64,000 nt of DNA. Origin: Bradyrhizobium diazoefficiens. Its GTDB lineage: Bacteria; Pseudomonadota; Alphaproteobacteria; Rhizobiales; Xanthobacteraceae. Shown here in pieces: positions 51,334-59,460 of this stretch (positions are counted from its first letter, which is position 1; each line of letters begins with the position of its first letter). The notes below the pieces were generated by a model that was not told the DNA's origin, did not search any database, and worked only from the letters and a program-made list of their open reading frames with translations. The DNA lies in assembly GCF_016616885.1 (NCBI RefSeq), contig NZ_CP067102.1:6600501-6664500 (forward strand), read 5' to 3'. The translations under genes and the position numbers were made by a program.

Positions 51334-52143
51334 TCATCGCCGTCGCGCGCTGCCGCTTTTGGCCTGCTTCTTCGACGGTCGCTTTGGTTTCGCCGGCTGA
51401 GTCCCGGATCGCGCCACCAGCTTCCGCGCCGCCGGCGCCCCTGCGCCGGTCTCGGCGCCAAAGTTCTGCGCAAAGCGTTCCTGCGAATGCGCGAGGTGGT
51501 CGCGCATGGCGTCGTGAGCTGTCATTGGCCGGCGCGCCGCAATGGCATCGCGCACGGCGCGGTGCTCGTCGAGCGCAGTGCGCCAGGTTCCGGGGTTTTC
51601 GAAATAATGCGCGAGCTGCGCGAAATAGGGATTGAGGCGCTGGTCGAACAGCTCGCCGACCACGCGCACCAGCACGGCATTGCCGAGACAGCCTGCGATC
51701 GCGATATGGAAGGCGCGGTCGTGGACCATCGAGGCTTCGCCGGGATGTGCGACGTTCTCCATTGCGATCAGGGCGGCATCGATGCGCGCGATATCGTCCT
51801 TCGTCGCCACGCGCGCGGCCTGCTCGGCAATCGCGCTTTCCAGGAATTCGCGGGCGCGCAACAGCTCGAATGGCCCCTCGATGACGGCGGACGGCGCCGG
51901 CGTAGCGTCCGAAGGATCGATCACATAGATGCCGGACCCGACGCGGATGCGGACGCGTCCTTCCACTTCGAGCGCGATCAGCGCCTCGCGCACCGTTGGC
52001 CGCGACACTTTGAGCTGATCGGCAAGCTCGCGCTCGGTCGGTAAGCGGCTGCCGACCGCGTACTCGCCGCTGTCGATCAGGCTTCGCAATTGATCGGCGA
52101 TTTGGCGATAAAGCCGTCTCGCCTCCACAGCTTCCAGCGGCAC
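51334..52143 (-). CDS. GntR family regulator, FadR/UxuR-like
   Basis: A 269-aa regulator, from the GTG at 52143 with TGGGGGAGGGCC ahead of it; a longer frame to 52227 would run over the operator. It starts with a Val-encoding GTG, then PLEAVEARRLYRQIADQLRS, followed by GSRLPTERELADQLKVSRPT and VREALIALEVEGRVRIRVGS of the winged helix. The FCD domain (about 90-225) contains EFLESAIAEQAARVATKDDI and VHDRAFHIAIAGCLGNAVLV. The tail is Lys/Arg-rich (KPKRPSKKQAKSGSARRR). It resembles UxuR/ExuR regulators of hexuronate genes, and the operator beside it matches theirs. Confidence 0.9.
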   Translation of the reverse strand: MPLEAVEARRLYRQIADQLRSLIDSGEYAVGSRLPTERELADQLKVSRPTVREALIALEVEGRVRIRVGSGIYVIDPSDATPAPSAVIEGPFELLRAREFLESAIAEQAARVATKDDIARIDAALIAMENVAHPGEASMVHDRAFHIAIAGCLGNAVLVRVVGELFDQRLNPYFAQLAHYFENPGTWRTALDEHRAVRDAIAARRPMTAHDAMRDHLAHSQERFAQNFGAETGAGAPAARKLVARSGTQPAKPKRPSKKQAKSGSARRR

Positions 52144-52199
52144 GCTGGCCCTCCCCCAGAGGCCGCGCCGGTCGATCCGGCGGCCCGCCAATTTTGGAT

Positions 52200-52216
52200 A
52201 ATTGGCCTTACCAATT
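52200..52216. promoter_or_regulatory. UxuR/ExuR-like operator between gntR and uxuB
   Basis: AATTGGCCTTACCAATT is a 6-bp perfect inverted repeat (AATTGG/CCAATT) with a 5-bp centre. The enterobacterial UxuR/ExuR site, as I recall it, is AAATTGGTATACCAATTT, with the same arms and spacing close to this. It is placed 57 bp before the regulator start and 66 bp before uxuB, where it could control both. Confidence 0.65.
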
Positions 52217-52281
52217 GACCGGAGCATTGACCGAGGACGGGTGCCATGTCAAGCAGCGGCCAAACACAGGGAGAGCCGACC

Positions 52282-53766
52282 ATGCGGCTTAATTCAACGC
52301 GTCTTGGCCGCTCAAATCTCGACCGGCTGCCGCCGGCCATTCGCCGCCCGGCCTATGACCGCTCACGCGTGACGCCCGGCATCGTGCATCTCGGCCTTGG
52401 CGCGTTTCATCGCGCCCACCAGGCTGTCGTCATGGACGATTGCCTGGCCACCGGCGCCACGTCCTGGGGTATCGTCGGCGCAAGCCTGCGCAGTCCGGAC
52501 ACGCGCGACGCCCTCGCCCCGCAGGATCATCTCTACACCGTCGCCGTGCGCGCCACTGAGGGCACCGGGCATCGCGTCATCGGCGCGCTGCTCGACAGCG
52601 TCGTCGCGCGCGAGAAGCCGGCTGCGCTGGTCGAGCGGATGGCCGATCCCGCCATTCGCATGGTCTCGCTGACGGTCACTGAGAAGGGCTATTGCCACAC
52701 GCCGCAAACCGGCGATCTCGACGAGCGGCATTCCGACGTCGTGCACGATCTCAACAACCTCGATGCGCCGCGCTCGGCACCCGGCTTCATCGTGGCCGCG
52801 CTGGCGCGCCGGCGAGCGCTCGGCGTTCAACCCTTCACCGTATTGTGCTGCGACAATCTCGCCGCCAACGGCCACACAGTGCAACGGATCGTGACCCAAT
52901 TCGCCGCGCTTCGCTCAAGGGATCTCGGCAAATGGATCGCGGATAACGTTGCCTTCCCCTGCACCATGGTCGATCGCATCGTGCCGGAAACGACGGATAC
53001 GGACCGCGATGCGATCGCCGCGGCGCTCGGGATGCGTGACGCCTGGCCTGTCATGACCGAGCCGTTCACGCAATGGGTGGTCGAGGATCGCTTTGCCGCG
53101 GGCAGGCCCGATCTCGCTGCCGCGGGCGTCGAGCTCGTCACCGACGTCAAGCCGTTCGAGCTGATGAAGCTGCGGCTGCTCAACGCCAGCCATTCGGCGC
53201 TGGCCTATCTCGGCTATCTCGCCGGCTATGAGACCATCGCCGATACCATGCAGGATCCGCATTTCGCGCGGCTCGCCGCGCAGGTGATGGAACAGGCCGC
53301 GGTGACGCTGACGATGCCCGCAGGGACTGATCTCGCCGCCTATCGCGCCTCGCTGCTCAAGCGTTTTGCCAATCCGGCGCTGCATCACCGCACCTGGCAG
53401 ATCGCAATGGACGGCTCGCAAAAGCTGCCGCAGCGCCTGCTCGGCGCGATGCAGGATCGCCTCGCTACGAATTTGCCGATCGCAACGCATGCGCTCGCGG
53501 TCGCCGGCTGGATGCGCTACGTCACCGCGCGCGACGAGCAGGGCCGCGCCATCGACGTGCGCGATCCCCTCGCTGCCGAGCTCGCGGGCCTGGCGCGCGA
53601 GGCCGGTCCCGTCGCCGAGCGGCTGGCGCCCGCATTGCTCGGCGTCACAAGAGTGTTCGGGCCGCTCGGCACCGAGCCGCGCCTGCGCGAGGCCGTGACC
53701 GCGGCGCTCGACCGTCTCTACAAGGAAGGTGCGCGGCGCGCAGTGGAGAAGCTCGTTTCGGCGTGA
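52282..53766 (+). CDS. uxuB: mannitol dehydrogenase family D-mannonate oxidoreductase (fructuronate reductase)
   Basis: A 494-aa long-chain polyol dehydrogenase, from the ATG at 52282 after CAGGGAGAGCCGACC. It has GIVHLGLGAFHRAHQAVVMD (NAD-binding), TVTEKGYCHTPQTGDLD and CDNLAANGHTVQRIVTQF. MVDRIVPETTDTDRDAIAAA is the next family block. DVKPFELMKLRLLNASHSAL carries the catalytic Lys, Asn and His of the family. UxuB reduces D-fructuronate to D-mannonate, the substrate of UxuA. Divergence from the UxuR-like gene and the presence of uxuA favour this over mannitol or arabinitol dehydrogenase. Confidence 0.88.
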   Translation: MRLNSTRLGRSNLDRLPPAIRRPAYDRSRVTPGIVHLGLGAFHRAHQAVVMDDCLATGATSWGIVGASLRSPDTRDALAPQDHLYTVAVRATEGTGHRVIGALLDSVVAREKPAALVERMADPAIRMVSLTVTEKGYCHTPQTGDLDERHSDVVHDLNNLDAPRSAPGFIVAALARRRALGVQPFTVLCCDNLAANGHTVQRIVTQFAALRSRDLGKWIADNVAFPCTMVDRIVPETTDTDRDAIAAALGMRDAWPVMTEPFTQWVVEDRFAAGRPDLAAAGVELVTDVKPFELMKLRLLNASHSALAYLGYLAGYETIADTMQDPHFARLAAQVMEQAAVTLTMPAGTDLAAYRASLLKRFANPALHHRTWQIAMDGSQKLPQRLLGAMQDRLATNLPIATHALAVAGWMRYVTARDEQGRAIDVRDPLAAELAGLAREAGPVAERLAPALLGVTRVFGPLGTEPRLREAVTAALDRLYKEGARRAVEKLVSA

Positions 53767-53855
53767 TCATAAAGTGGGCAGCAATGCTGCACTGCGTTCA
53801 AAGTCGGACTGAAGTCGCGCTTGATTTTTACCTGCCATTGGCCCACCCGAGAGGC

Positions 53856-54263
53856 ATGGCAAAGGACAGCAAGGTCATCGCCGCGAACGCGGCTTTTTAC
53901 GCCGCCTTTTCGTCGGGCGATTTTGACGAAATGAAGCGGATGTGGGCGGATGACGACGCCATTTCCTGCATTCATCCCGGCTGGCCCGCGATCGTCGGCC
54001 ATGCCACCGTAATCGGAAGCTGGCGCGACATCCTGCAGAACCCGGAACGTCCGCAGATCGTCTGTGCCGAGCCGCAGGCGATCGTCGACGGCGACAGTGC
54101 GCGCGTGCTCTGCATTGAGATCGTCGACGGCACCGCCTTGGCCGCAGCCAACCATTTTCGGCGCGTCGGCGACGGCTGGCGGCTGGTGCATCACCAGTCG
54201 AGCCCAATCGCGCAGATTGTCGAGCAGGCCGAGGACGATAGGGCAAGTCACCGGGTGCACTGA
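53856..54263 (+). CDS. SnoaL-like / NTF2-fold protein
   Basis: A 135-aa protein from the ATG at 53856, preceded by GAGAGG; a longer frame from 53763 overlaps uxuB. ANAAFYAAFSSGDFDEMKRM, DDDAISCIHPGWPAIVGHAT and VIGSWRDILQNPE form the cone-shaped NTF2 fold seen in SnoaL_3 proteins, and the last strands are in NHFRRVGDGWRLVHHQSSPI. The enzymatic role, if any, is unknown. It follows uxuB closely but has no evident link to hexuronates. Confidence 0.8.
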   Translation: MAKDSKVIAANAAFYAAFSSGDFDEMKRMWADDDAISCIHPGWPAIVGHATVIGSWRDILQNPERPQIVCAEPQAIVDGDSARVLCIEIVDGTALAAANHFRRVGDGWRLVHHQSSPIAQIVEQAEDDRASHRVH

Positions 54264-54297
54264 CCGCGGCGACGTTCTACTGTGCATGGGGTTGTTT

Positions 54298-55029
54298 TCA
54301 GGTTTTTTGTTCGGCGTCGAGTTCCGACAGTTCGTCCAGCACCACCCGCGCCGCGCTGAAATCATCATCCCGGAAAAATAAGCTGCGGGTGATGAGCACG
54401 GGAAGGTCGGCCCGCGAGGCCGCGATCAGCCCATTGGCGGAATCCTCGATCGCGACGCAGTCGGACGCGTTGAGCTTCAGCCGCGCCAGGACCTCGAGAT
54501 AGACATCCGGCGCCGGCTTCTTGTGCCTCACATCATCACCGGCAACGATCGCATCAAAGTCGGCAGCCCAGCGCGTTCCCAGCGCCCGCGACAGCAGCGC
54601 ATCGATATTGCCGTGCGAGGTCGTGGTCGCAATCGCGAGCCGCTGGCCACGCGCCTGGGCAGCAGTGAGCAGGTCCGCCACGCCGGGCCGCAAGGCGCAG
54701 CAACCGGTCTCGACCAGCTCGGCATAATGGGCGGTCTTGATGCGGTGAAGCTCGGCGATATCGGCATCCGACAAGAGCGGCCCGGCCCAGTGCCTCGTAT
54801 GGAAGGCGCGGATGCGTTCCTTGCCGCCGGTCACCCGTAGCAGCTCCGTGTAGACGGCACGGTCCCAATGCCAGTCGAGGCCATGACGGGCAAAGGCGTG
54901 GTTGAAGGCCTGCCGATGCAGCTCCTCCGTCTCGGCCAGGGTCCCGTCGACGTCGAAGATCAGTGCGGCCGCGTTCCGGACCAACTCCGCCGCGCCGGAT
55001 GGCGCAATGGTGGCCGCTTCCGCCTGCAT
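54298..55029 (-). CDS. HAD family hydrolase, CbbY-like sugar-phosphate phosphatase
   Basis: A 243-aa HAD enzyme, from the ATG at 55029 after GGGGAGG. ALIFDVDGTLAETEELHRQA holds the nucleophile Asp and the acid/base Asp. WHWDRAVYTELLRVTGGKER is the specific CbbY segment (xylulose-1,5-bisphosphate phosphatase subgroup). LAIATTTSHGNIDALLSRAL has the Thr of motif II, KKPAPDVYLEVL the Lys of motif III and DCVAIEDSANGLIAASRADL the acidic motif IV. No Rubisco or Calvin-cycle genes are present in the window, so it may serve as a general misformed-sugar-bisphosphate phosphatase. Confidence 0.85.
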   Translation of the reverse strand: MQAEAATIAPSGAAELVRNAAALIFDVDGTLAETEELHRQAFNHAFARHGLDWHWDRAVYTELLRVTGGKERIRAFHTRHWAGPLLSDADIAELHRIKTAHYAELVETGCCALRPGVADLLTAAQARGQRLAIATTTSHGNIDALLSRALGTRWAADFDAIVAGDDVRHKKPAPDVYLEVLARLKLNASDCVAIEDSANGLIAASRADLPVLITRSLFFRDDDFSAARVVLDELSELDAEQKT

Positions 55030-55174
55030 GGTCGAGCCTCCCCTGTAAAGCGCAACCATCGCCCGCACCGGCAGGCGAGTAAAATCGCAATATCTTTTGC
55101 CGGACCCAAAAATCTCTTATGAGCGGAGGTGCGCGGCTAGCGCGAACGGGAACTCAGACCTGCACGGGAGACGC

Positions 55175-56032
55175 ATGCGGCTCTTCATCCTCGGCCTCGG
55201 CTATAGCGCCCAGCATTTCGTCCGCAAATTCGGCGGCAGCTTCTCGCATGTCGCCGGCACGGTGCGCGATCCCGCCAGGCGGGACGACCTCGCCGGGATC
55301 GAGCTGCACGCCTTTTCCGGCAGCCGACCGGCTGACGCCACGGTCGACCGTATCCGCAATGCTGATGTCCTTCTGATCTCGATCCCGCCGGGCAGCACGG
55401 GAGATCCCGCACTCGCGGCGGTCGGCGACGTGATCGCGGCGGGCCGCCGCAAGGTCGTCTATCTCTCCACCATCGGCGTCTACGGCGATCACGCCGGCGG
55501 ATGGGTCGACGAGAGCACGCCGCCACAGTCAGGTCTCGACCGCGCCCGGATGCGGGTCGCAGCGGAACGGGCCTGGACGGACACAGTACAAGGCGACGTC
55601 GCGATCTTGCGGCTTGCCGGCATTTACGGCCCCGGCCGCAACGCGCTGGTGACGCTACGCAGCGGCACGGCGCGCCGCATCATCAAGCCCGGCCAGGTCT
55701 TCAACCGCATTCATGTCGACGATATCGCCAGCGCCATCATGGCCGCGATCAACCACAACAGCAGTGGCACCTGGAATGTCTGCGACGACGAGCCCGCACC
55801 GCCCCAGGACGTGATCGCCTATGCCGCGCAGTTGATGGATATCGCCCCGCCGGCCGAGGAAGCGTTCGCGACCGCCGAGATGTCGGCGATGGCGCGCAGC
55901 TTCTATGCCAGCAGCGCCCGCGTCTCCAACGCGCGGCTGAAGCACGAGCTCGGCGTCACGCTGACCTATCCGACTTATCGGCATGGCCTCGATGCGCTGT
56001 GGCGCGATGGTGAAGAGCGATTGCGCTGCTAA
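55175..56032 (+). CDS. NAD(P)-dependent epimerase-like SDR (YeeZ type)
   Basis: A 285-aa atypical/extended SDR, from the ATG at 55175 after GGGAGACGC. MRLFILGLGYSAQHFVRKFG carries a modified G-x-G-x-x-A cofactor motif. VVYLSTIGVYGDHAGGWVDE holds the catalytic-Ser strand, but the usual Tyr-x3-Lys is replaced: at that point the protein reads LDRARMRVAAERAW. LRLAGIYGPGRNALVTLRSG and FNRIHVDDIASAIMAAINHN are family blocks. The loss of Tyr-x3-Lys suggests it is not a standard epimerase, as in YeeZ-like proteins. Function unknown. Confidence 0.8.
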   Translation: MRLFILGLGYSAQHFVRKFGGSFSHVAGTVRDPARRDDLAGIELHAFSGSRPADATVDRIRNADVLLISIPPGSTGDPALAAVGDVIAAGRRKVVYLSTIGVYGDHAGGWVDESTPPQSGLDRARMRVAAERAWTDTVQGDVAILRLAGIYGPGRNALVTLRSGTARRIIKPGQVFNRIHVDDIASAIMAAINHNSSGTWNVCDDEPAPPQDVIAYAAQLMDIAPPAEEAFATAEMSAMARSFYASSARVSNARLKHELGVTLTYPTYRHGLDALWRDGEERLRC

Positions 56033-56039
56033 AAAGAAA

Positions 56040-56059
56040 GGGCGGCCGATCGGCCGCCC
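56040..56059. terminator. bidirectional rho-independent terminator
   Basis: GGGCGGCCGATCGGCCGCCC is a perfect 20-bp palindrome. It is followed by TTTG on the plus strand and by TTTCTTTTT on the minus strand. It sits between the convergent epimerase-like and dienelactone hydrolase genes and should end both transcripts, better on the minus strand. Confidence 0.85.
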
Positions 56060-56073
56060 TTTGATCTTCAGCG

Positions 56074-56963
56074 TCAGCTCAGAACGCCGTATTTCTTGAA
56101 CCAGGCCTGCGCCTGCTTCCAGGCGTCTTCCGCCGCATCCTTGCGATAGCTGCCACGGTAGTCGGCATGGAAGCCGTGCGGCGCTTCCGGATAGATCTTG
56201 AATTCGGCCGTCTTCTTGTTCTGCTCGAGCGCCGCCTTGAGCTGCTCGACCTGGGCCACGGGGATGCCGGTGTCGGCGCCGCCATAGAGGCCGAGCACCG
56301 GCGCCTTCATCTCGGGCGCAAGCTGCATCGGGCTCTTCGGCCAGAGCGGATTGGGCGCATCGACCGGCGGACCGTAGAAGGCGACGCCGGCCTTGAGCGT
56401 GCCGTTATGAGCGGCATATTCCCAGACCGTGCGGCCACCGCGGCAAAACCCGATGATGCCGAGCTTCGCAGTGTCGCCGCCTTGAGATCCCGCCCAGGCC
56501 ACCGTCGCATCGAGATCCGACAGCAGTTCGGCGTCCGGCTTGGCGTTGACGATCGGCAGCAGATCCTTCATGTCGGTGACCTTGGTGAGGTCAGTGCCCT
56601 TGCGGAAGTAATAATCGGGCGCGACGGCGAATGCGCCGAACTTGGCGAGGCGCCGCGTCACGTCCTTGATGTATTCGTGCAGGCCGAAAATCTCCATCGC
56701 GACGATGATCACCGGCGCCTTGGTGTTGCCGGCCGGACGGGCGAAATAGGCCGGCATCTCCTCGGAACCGACCTTGATCTTGGCATCTCCGGCCTGGAGG
56801 CCGCTGGTGTCGGTCGTGATCACCTCGGCGCGGACGGGACCTGCCGCAAGCGTGTAGAGCCGGCGGCGACGGCCGCGGTCGCGCTCATGAATCCGCGACT
56901 CGAGACCGGCGACGGCTTGATCAGCCCTAAGACGTCGGGTGTGATGGTGGTTTCAATACTCAT
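56074..56963 (-). pseudogene. dienelactone hydrolase family protein, frameshifted in its Tat leader
   Basis: The catalytic part (frame ending at 56074, open from 56823) is a complete 249-residue alpha/beta hydrolase: IIGFCRGGR (Cys near 127), GLYGGADTGIP (Asp near 184) and EAPHGFHADYRG (His near 216). Its only start is a GTG that reads Val in AEVITTDTSGL. A leader with good start signals (AGGAAGGATC, ATG 56963) encodes MSIETTITPDVLGLIKPSPV and SSRGFMSATAAVAAG in another frame and stops at 56820. Shifting frame near 56858 yields YTLAAGPVRAEVITTDTSGL, a natural leader end with an Ala-x-Ala cut site. One base seems to be missing, so export is probably lost unless this is a sequencing error. Confidence 0.7.
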
Positions 56964-57063
56964 CGGTTGATCCTTCCTGATGCCTAGCCCTGATCCTTCA
57001 GGCGACGCATTCGCCAATAATTGCCGGCGAAACGCAAATCACCAGCCTGCGATCGCCGGACTT

Positions 57064-58404
57064 TCAGATCCGGCGATCGCGCTGCTTCACCGGCGCAGTC
57101 TCCGGCATCAGGCTCATCGCGACGAGGCCGACGATCCCGGCAAGCAGCAGATACCAGGCCGGCGCCAGCGGATCACCGCTGACATGGAGCAGCCAGGTGA
57201 CCACGAGCTGCGCCGTGCCGCCGAAGCTCGCGATCGCGACTGCGTAGACGGTGGCGAACACACCGCCGCGGATGTTCTGTGGCAGCGCCTCGGTGAACGT
57301 CGCATAGAATGCCGTGAAAGGCAGCGAGCCGATGACGGAGAGCAGACCGAAACCGACCAGGAGCGACAACGTGCCGGGCGCATGGACGATCCACAGGAAG
57401 ACCGGATAAGTCAGCAGCAGCGTTGCAAGCTGCGGCCAGATCATGACGGGCTTGCGGCCGAGACGATCGGCGAGCCAGCCCCCGGCCAGCGCGCCGGCGA
57501 ACTGAATGCCGTTGCTGACGAGCGACACGGCAAAGGCGAGCGTCGACGAAACATGCAGCGTGTTCTGCGCATAGGTCGTCATGTATTGCGTGACATAGGT
57601 CGAGATCGTGCCGCTGGCCAGAACCATCAGCGCCAGCACGATCAGACCGGTGTGGCGGTGGGCCTGCGAGAAATGGCCCGTGCTTTCTTTCGCGGCGGCA
57701 CCGGCTTCGGCCTGCGGGATCGTCTCCGGCAGAGTCCTGCGCATCCAGACACCGAACGGCAGGCAGACCGTGCCGATCAGAAACGCCACCCGCCAGCCGT
57801 AGGCGTCCAGCATCTCCGGCGCCATGCTCTTGCTGAGGATGACGCCGACAAGGGCGCCTGCCGTTGCGGCGATCTCCTGGCTCGCCGGCTGCCACGCCAC
57901 CACCAGCGCCCGATGTTCCGGCGGCGCGATCTCGATCAGATAGGCGGTGGTCGGCCCGACCTCACCGCCGAGTGCAAACCCCTGCACCATGCGGGCGGCG
58001 ATCACGATGATCGGCGCTGCGATGCCGATCGTAGTGTAGGACGGCGTGAACGTGATGGTCAGGATCGCCGCCCCCATCAGCGCGAAGCTCAGCAGCATGG
58101 CGGGCCGCCGGCCGATCCGGTCGGAATAGATGCCGAGCACGATGCCGCCGATCGGCCGCGTCACGAAGCCGGCGCCGAAGGTCGCCAATGACAACATCAG
58201 ACTGCCATACTCGCTTCCGGTCGGAAAGAAGGTGTGGCCGATCTGGATCGCGAAGAAGCTGTAGGTGATGAAGTCGTAGAACTCGAGCATGTTGCCAACG
58301 GTGGCGGCCAGTGCGGCGCGTTTGACGCTGAACGGTTTTGCTTGGAGAGGCTTGGCTTGGAAGGGCTTGGCTTGGGAGGGCTTGGCTTGCTCGTTTCTCG
58401 ACAC
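57064..58404 (-). CDS. MFS transporter, MHS family (citrate/proline symporter-like)
   Basis: About 446 aa from the GTG at 58404 after GGGGAATTCGAGA; an ATG at 58467 would add 21 residues. The N terminus has a tandem pentapeptide repeat (QAKPS-QAKPF-QAKPL-QAKPF). Then ALAATVGNMLEFYDFITYSF is the MHS signature, and GIYSDRIGRRPAMLLSFAL the loop 2-3 motif, echoed by GGWLADRLGRKPVMIW. ARMVQGFALGGEVGPTTAYL is the segment 4 motif of this family. Twelve membrane helices are likely. Probable substrates are citrate or related carboxylates, not determinable here. It lies downstream of the frameshifted hydrolase's promoter region on the same strand. Confidence 0.87.
   Translation of the reverse strand: MSRNEQAKPSQAKPFQAKPLQAKPFSVKRAALAATVGNMLEFYDFITYSFFAIQIGHTFFPTGSEYGSLMLSLATFGAGFVTRPIGGIVLGIYSDRIGRRPAMLLSFALMGAAILTITFTPSYTTIGIAAPIIVIAARMVQGFALGGEVGPTTAYLIEIAPPEHRALVVAWQPASQEIAATAGALVGVILSKSMAPEMLDAYGWRVAFLIGTVCLPFGVWMRRTLPETIPQAEAGAAAKESTGHFSQAHRHTGLIVLALMVLASGTISTYVTQYMTTYAQNTLHVSSTLAFAVSLVSNGIQFAGALAGGWLADRLGRKPVMIWPQLATLLLTYPVFLWIVHAPGTLSLLVGFGLLSVIGSLPFTAFYATFTEALPQNIRGGVFATVYAVAIASFGGTAQLVVTWLLHVSGDPLAPAWYLLLAGIVGLVAMSLMPETAPVKQRDRRI
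58336..58394. repeat. 15-bp tandem repeat inside the MFS gene
   Basis: GCTTGGCTTGGAAGG (58350-58364) and GCTTGGCTTGGGAGG (58365-58379) are adjacent, followed by a copy at 58380 that decays after GCTTGGCTTG and preceded by a partial one at 58336. On the coding strand the unit gives Q-A-K-P-x. In-frame slippage would change the number of repeats without breaking the gene. Confidence 0.8.
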
Positions 58405-58868
58405 TCTCGAATTCCCCGGTGATTGTCCCGATTTAACCGCGTGACCGCATTGCGTCGCAACATCCATTAACCGAAAAAAGGGGTTCTCCCGCTGCCCGCG
58501 GCGCCATCACGCGTTGCAGGTTGTGTGCGGTTTCGCGCAATTCGAACCTTTCGCCGCAACAATCGGCTCGATCGTGGCCGCAACGACACATCATATTGCC
58601 CAGGCACAGCACACCGCCCGATATTTGAGCGCGAGCCCAGGCCATTTGACTGAAATTTTCAGATCAGTTGAGCCGTCATATTTACTCGAACTTTCTTCGC
58701 GACGCTCTAGTTCCACTGCCGAATGTTCCATCTCCAGAACGGAGAAGCGTCTTCCAAGCGCGGCAATTGTTTCCGCTTCGAACGAAGCTCGACAGCTTCA
58801 TTCTGACCCACGGCGATTGCGCAACCACCGGCTCAATTGAATAAAGCTTTATCCGATCTGGCATCGAC
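58405..58868. other. divergent intergenic region
   Basis: About 460 bp between the MFS gene (leftward) and marR (rightward). The base composition is less GC-rich than its surroundings, notably from 58680 to 58860. No gene with good start signals is seen. Short frames cross it, but none looks like a protein. Promoters of both genes should lie here. Confidence 0.5.
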
Positions 58869-59447
58869 ATGAATTTGGCGCGCGAAGCAATTGAATTACT
58901 GGGACAGGTGGCGAGAATCCTGTGGTTCGAAGGCACCAAGCACGGCATGCGCGATCGCGAGTGGATGGCGCTGCGCTTTCTCTCCCGTGCCAACCGGTTC
59001 TCAAGGACGCCTTCAGCGCTGGCAAGCTATGTCGGCACAACGCGCGGCACCGCCTCGTTCATCATCGGCGAGCTCGAGCGCCTCGGCTATGTGGAGCGGA
59101 AGCGCTCCACCAAGGACAAGCGGTCGGTGACGCTGAGTGTGACGCAGCAGGGCAAGAAGTTCCTGGCGCGCGATCCCGTCAATGGCTTCGTCGAAGCCAT
59201 CGCCGTCCTCGATGAAGACGGCAAGATCCGCTTTCGCGACACCTTGCGGCACGTGCTCGATCAGGCGGATGCCGCCGAGCAGCGGCACCACACCGACGTG
59301 TGCAAGCGATGCATCTTCCTCCGGGAGGACCGCACTGCTTCCGAGAACAAGACGACGGTCGAATTCACCTGCCGGCTGTTTCGCGCGCCGATCGCCGAAG
59401 CCGAGGTCGACCTGCTATGCACCAGCTTCGAGCATCACCGCCAATAG
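58869..59447 (+). CDS. MarR family regulator with a four-cysteine C-terminal extension
   Basis: A 192-aa regulator. The winged helix is in REWMALRFLSRANRFSRTPS, ALASYVGTTRGTASFIIGEL and ERLGYVERKRSTKDKRSVTL, with the Asp/Arg wing of MarR proteins. After residue 100 the usual dimer helix is followed by an extension with cysteines at about 145, 148, 168 and 184 (HTDVCKRCIF, FTCRLFR, DLLCTSF). A Cys-x2-Cys pair plus two single cysteines could bind a metal, an iron-sulfur cluster or sense oxidants. It is divergent from the MFS transporter and may regulate it. Confidence 0.83.
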   Translation: MNLAREAIELLGQVARILWFEGTKHGMRDREWMALRFLSRANRFSRTPSALASYVGTTRGTASFIIGELERLGYVERKRSTKDKRSVTLSVTQQGKKFLARDPVNGFVEAIAVLDEDGKIRFRDTLRHVLDQADAAEQRHHTDVCKRCIFLREDRTASENKTTVEFTCRLFRAPIAEAEVDLLCTSFEHHRQ

Positions 59448-59460
59448 CACTGTCCGCCGC

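Noticed and set aside
58514..58840. 108-codon plus-strand frame before marR
   Set aside because: Low-GC stretch with non-coding-like composition (Ser/Arg-rich) and no start signal.
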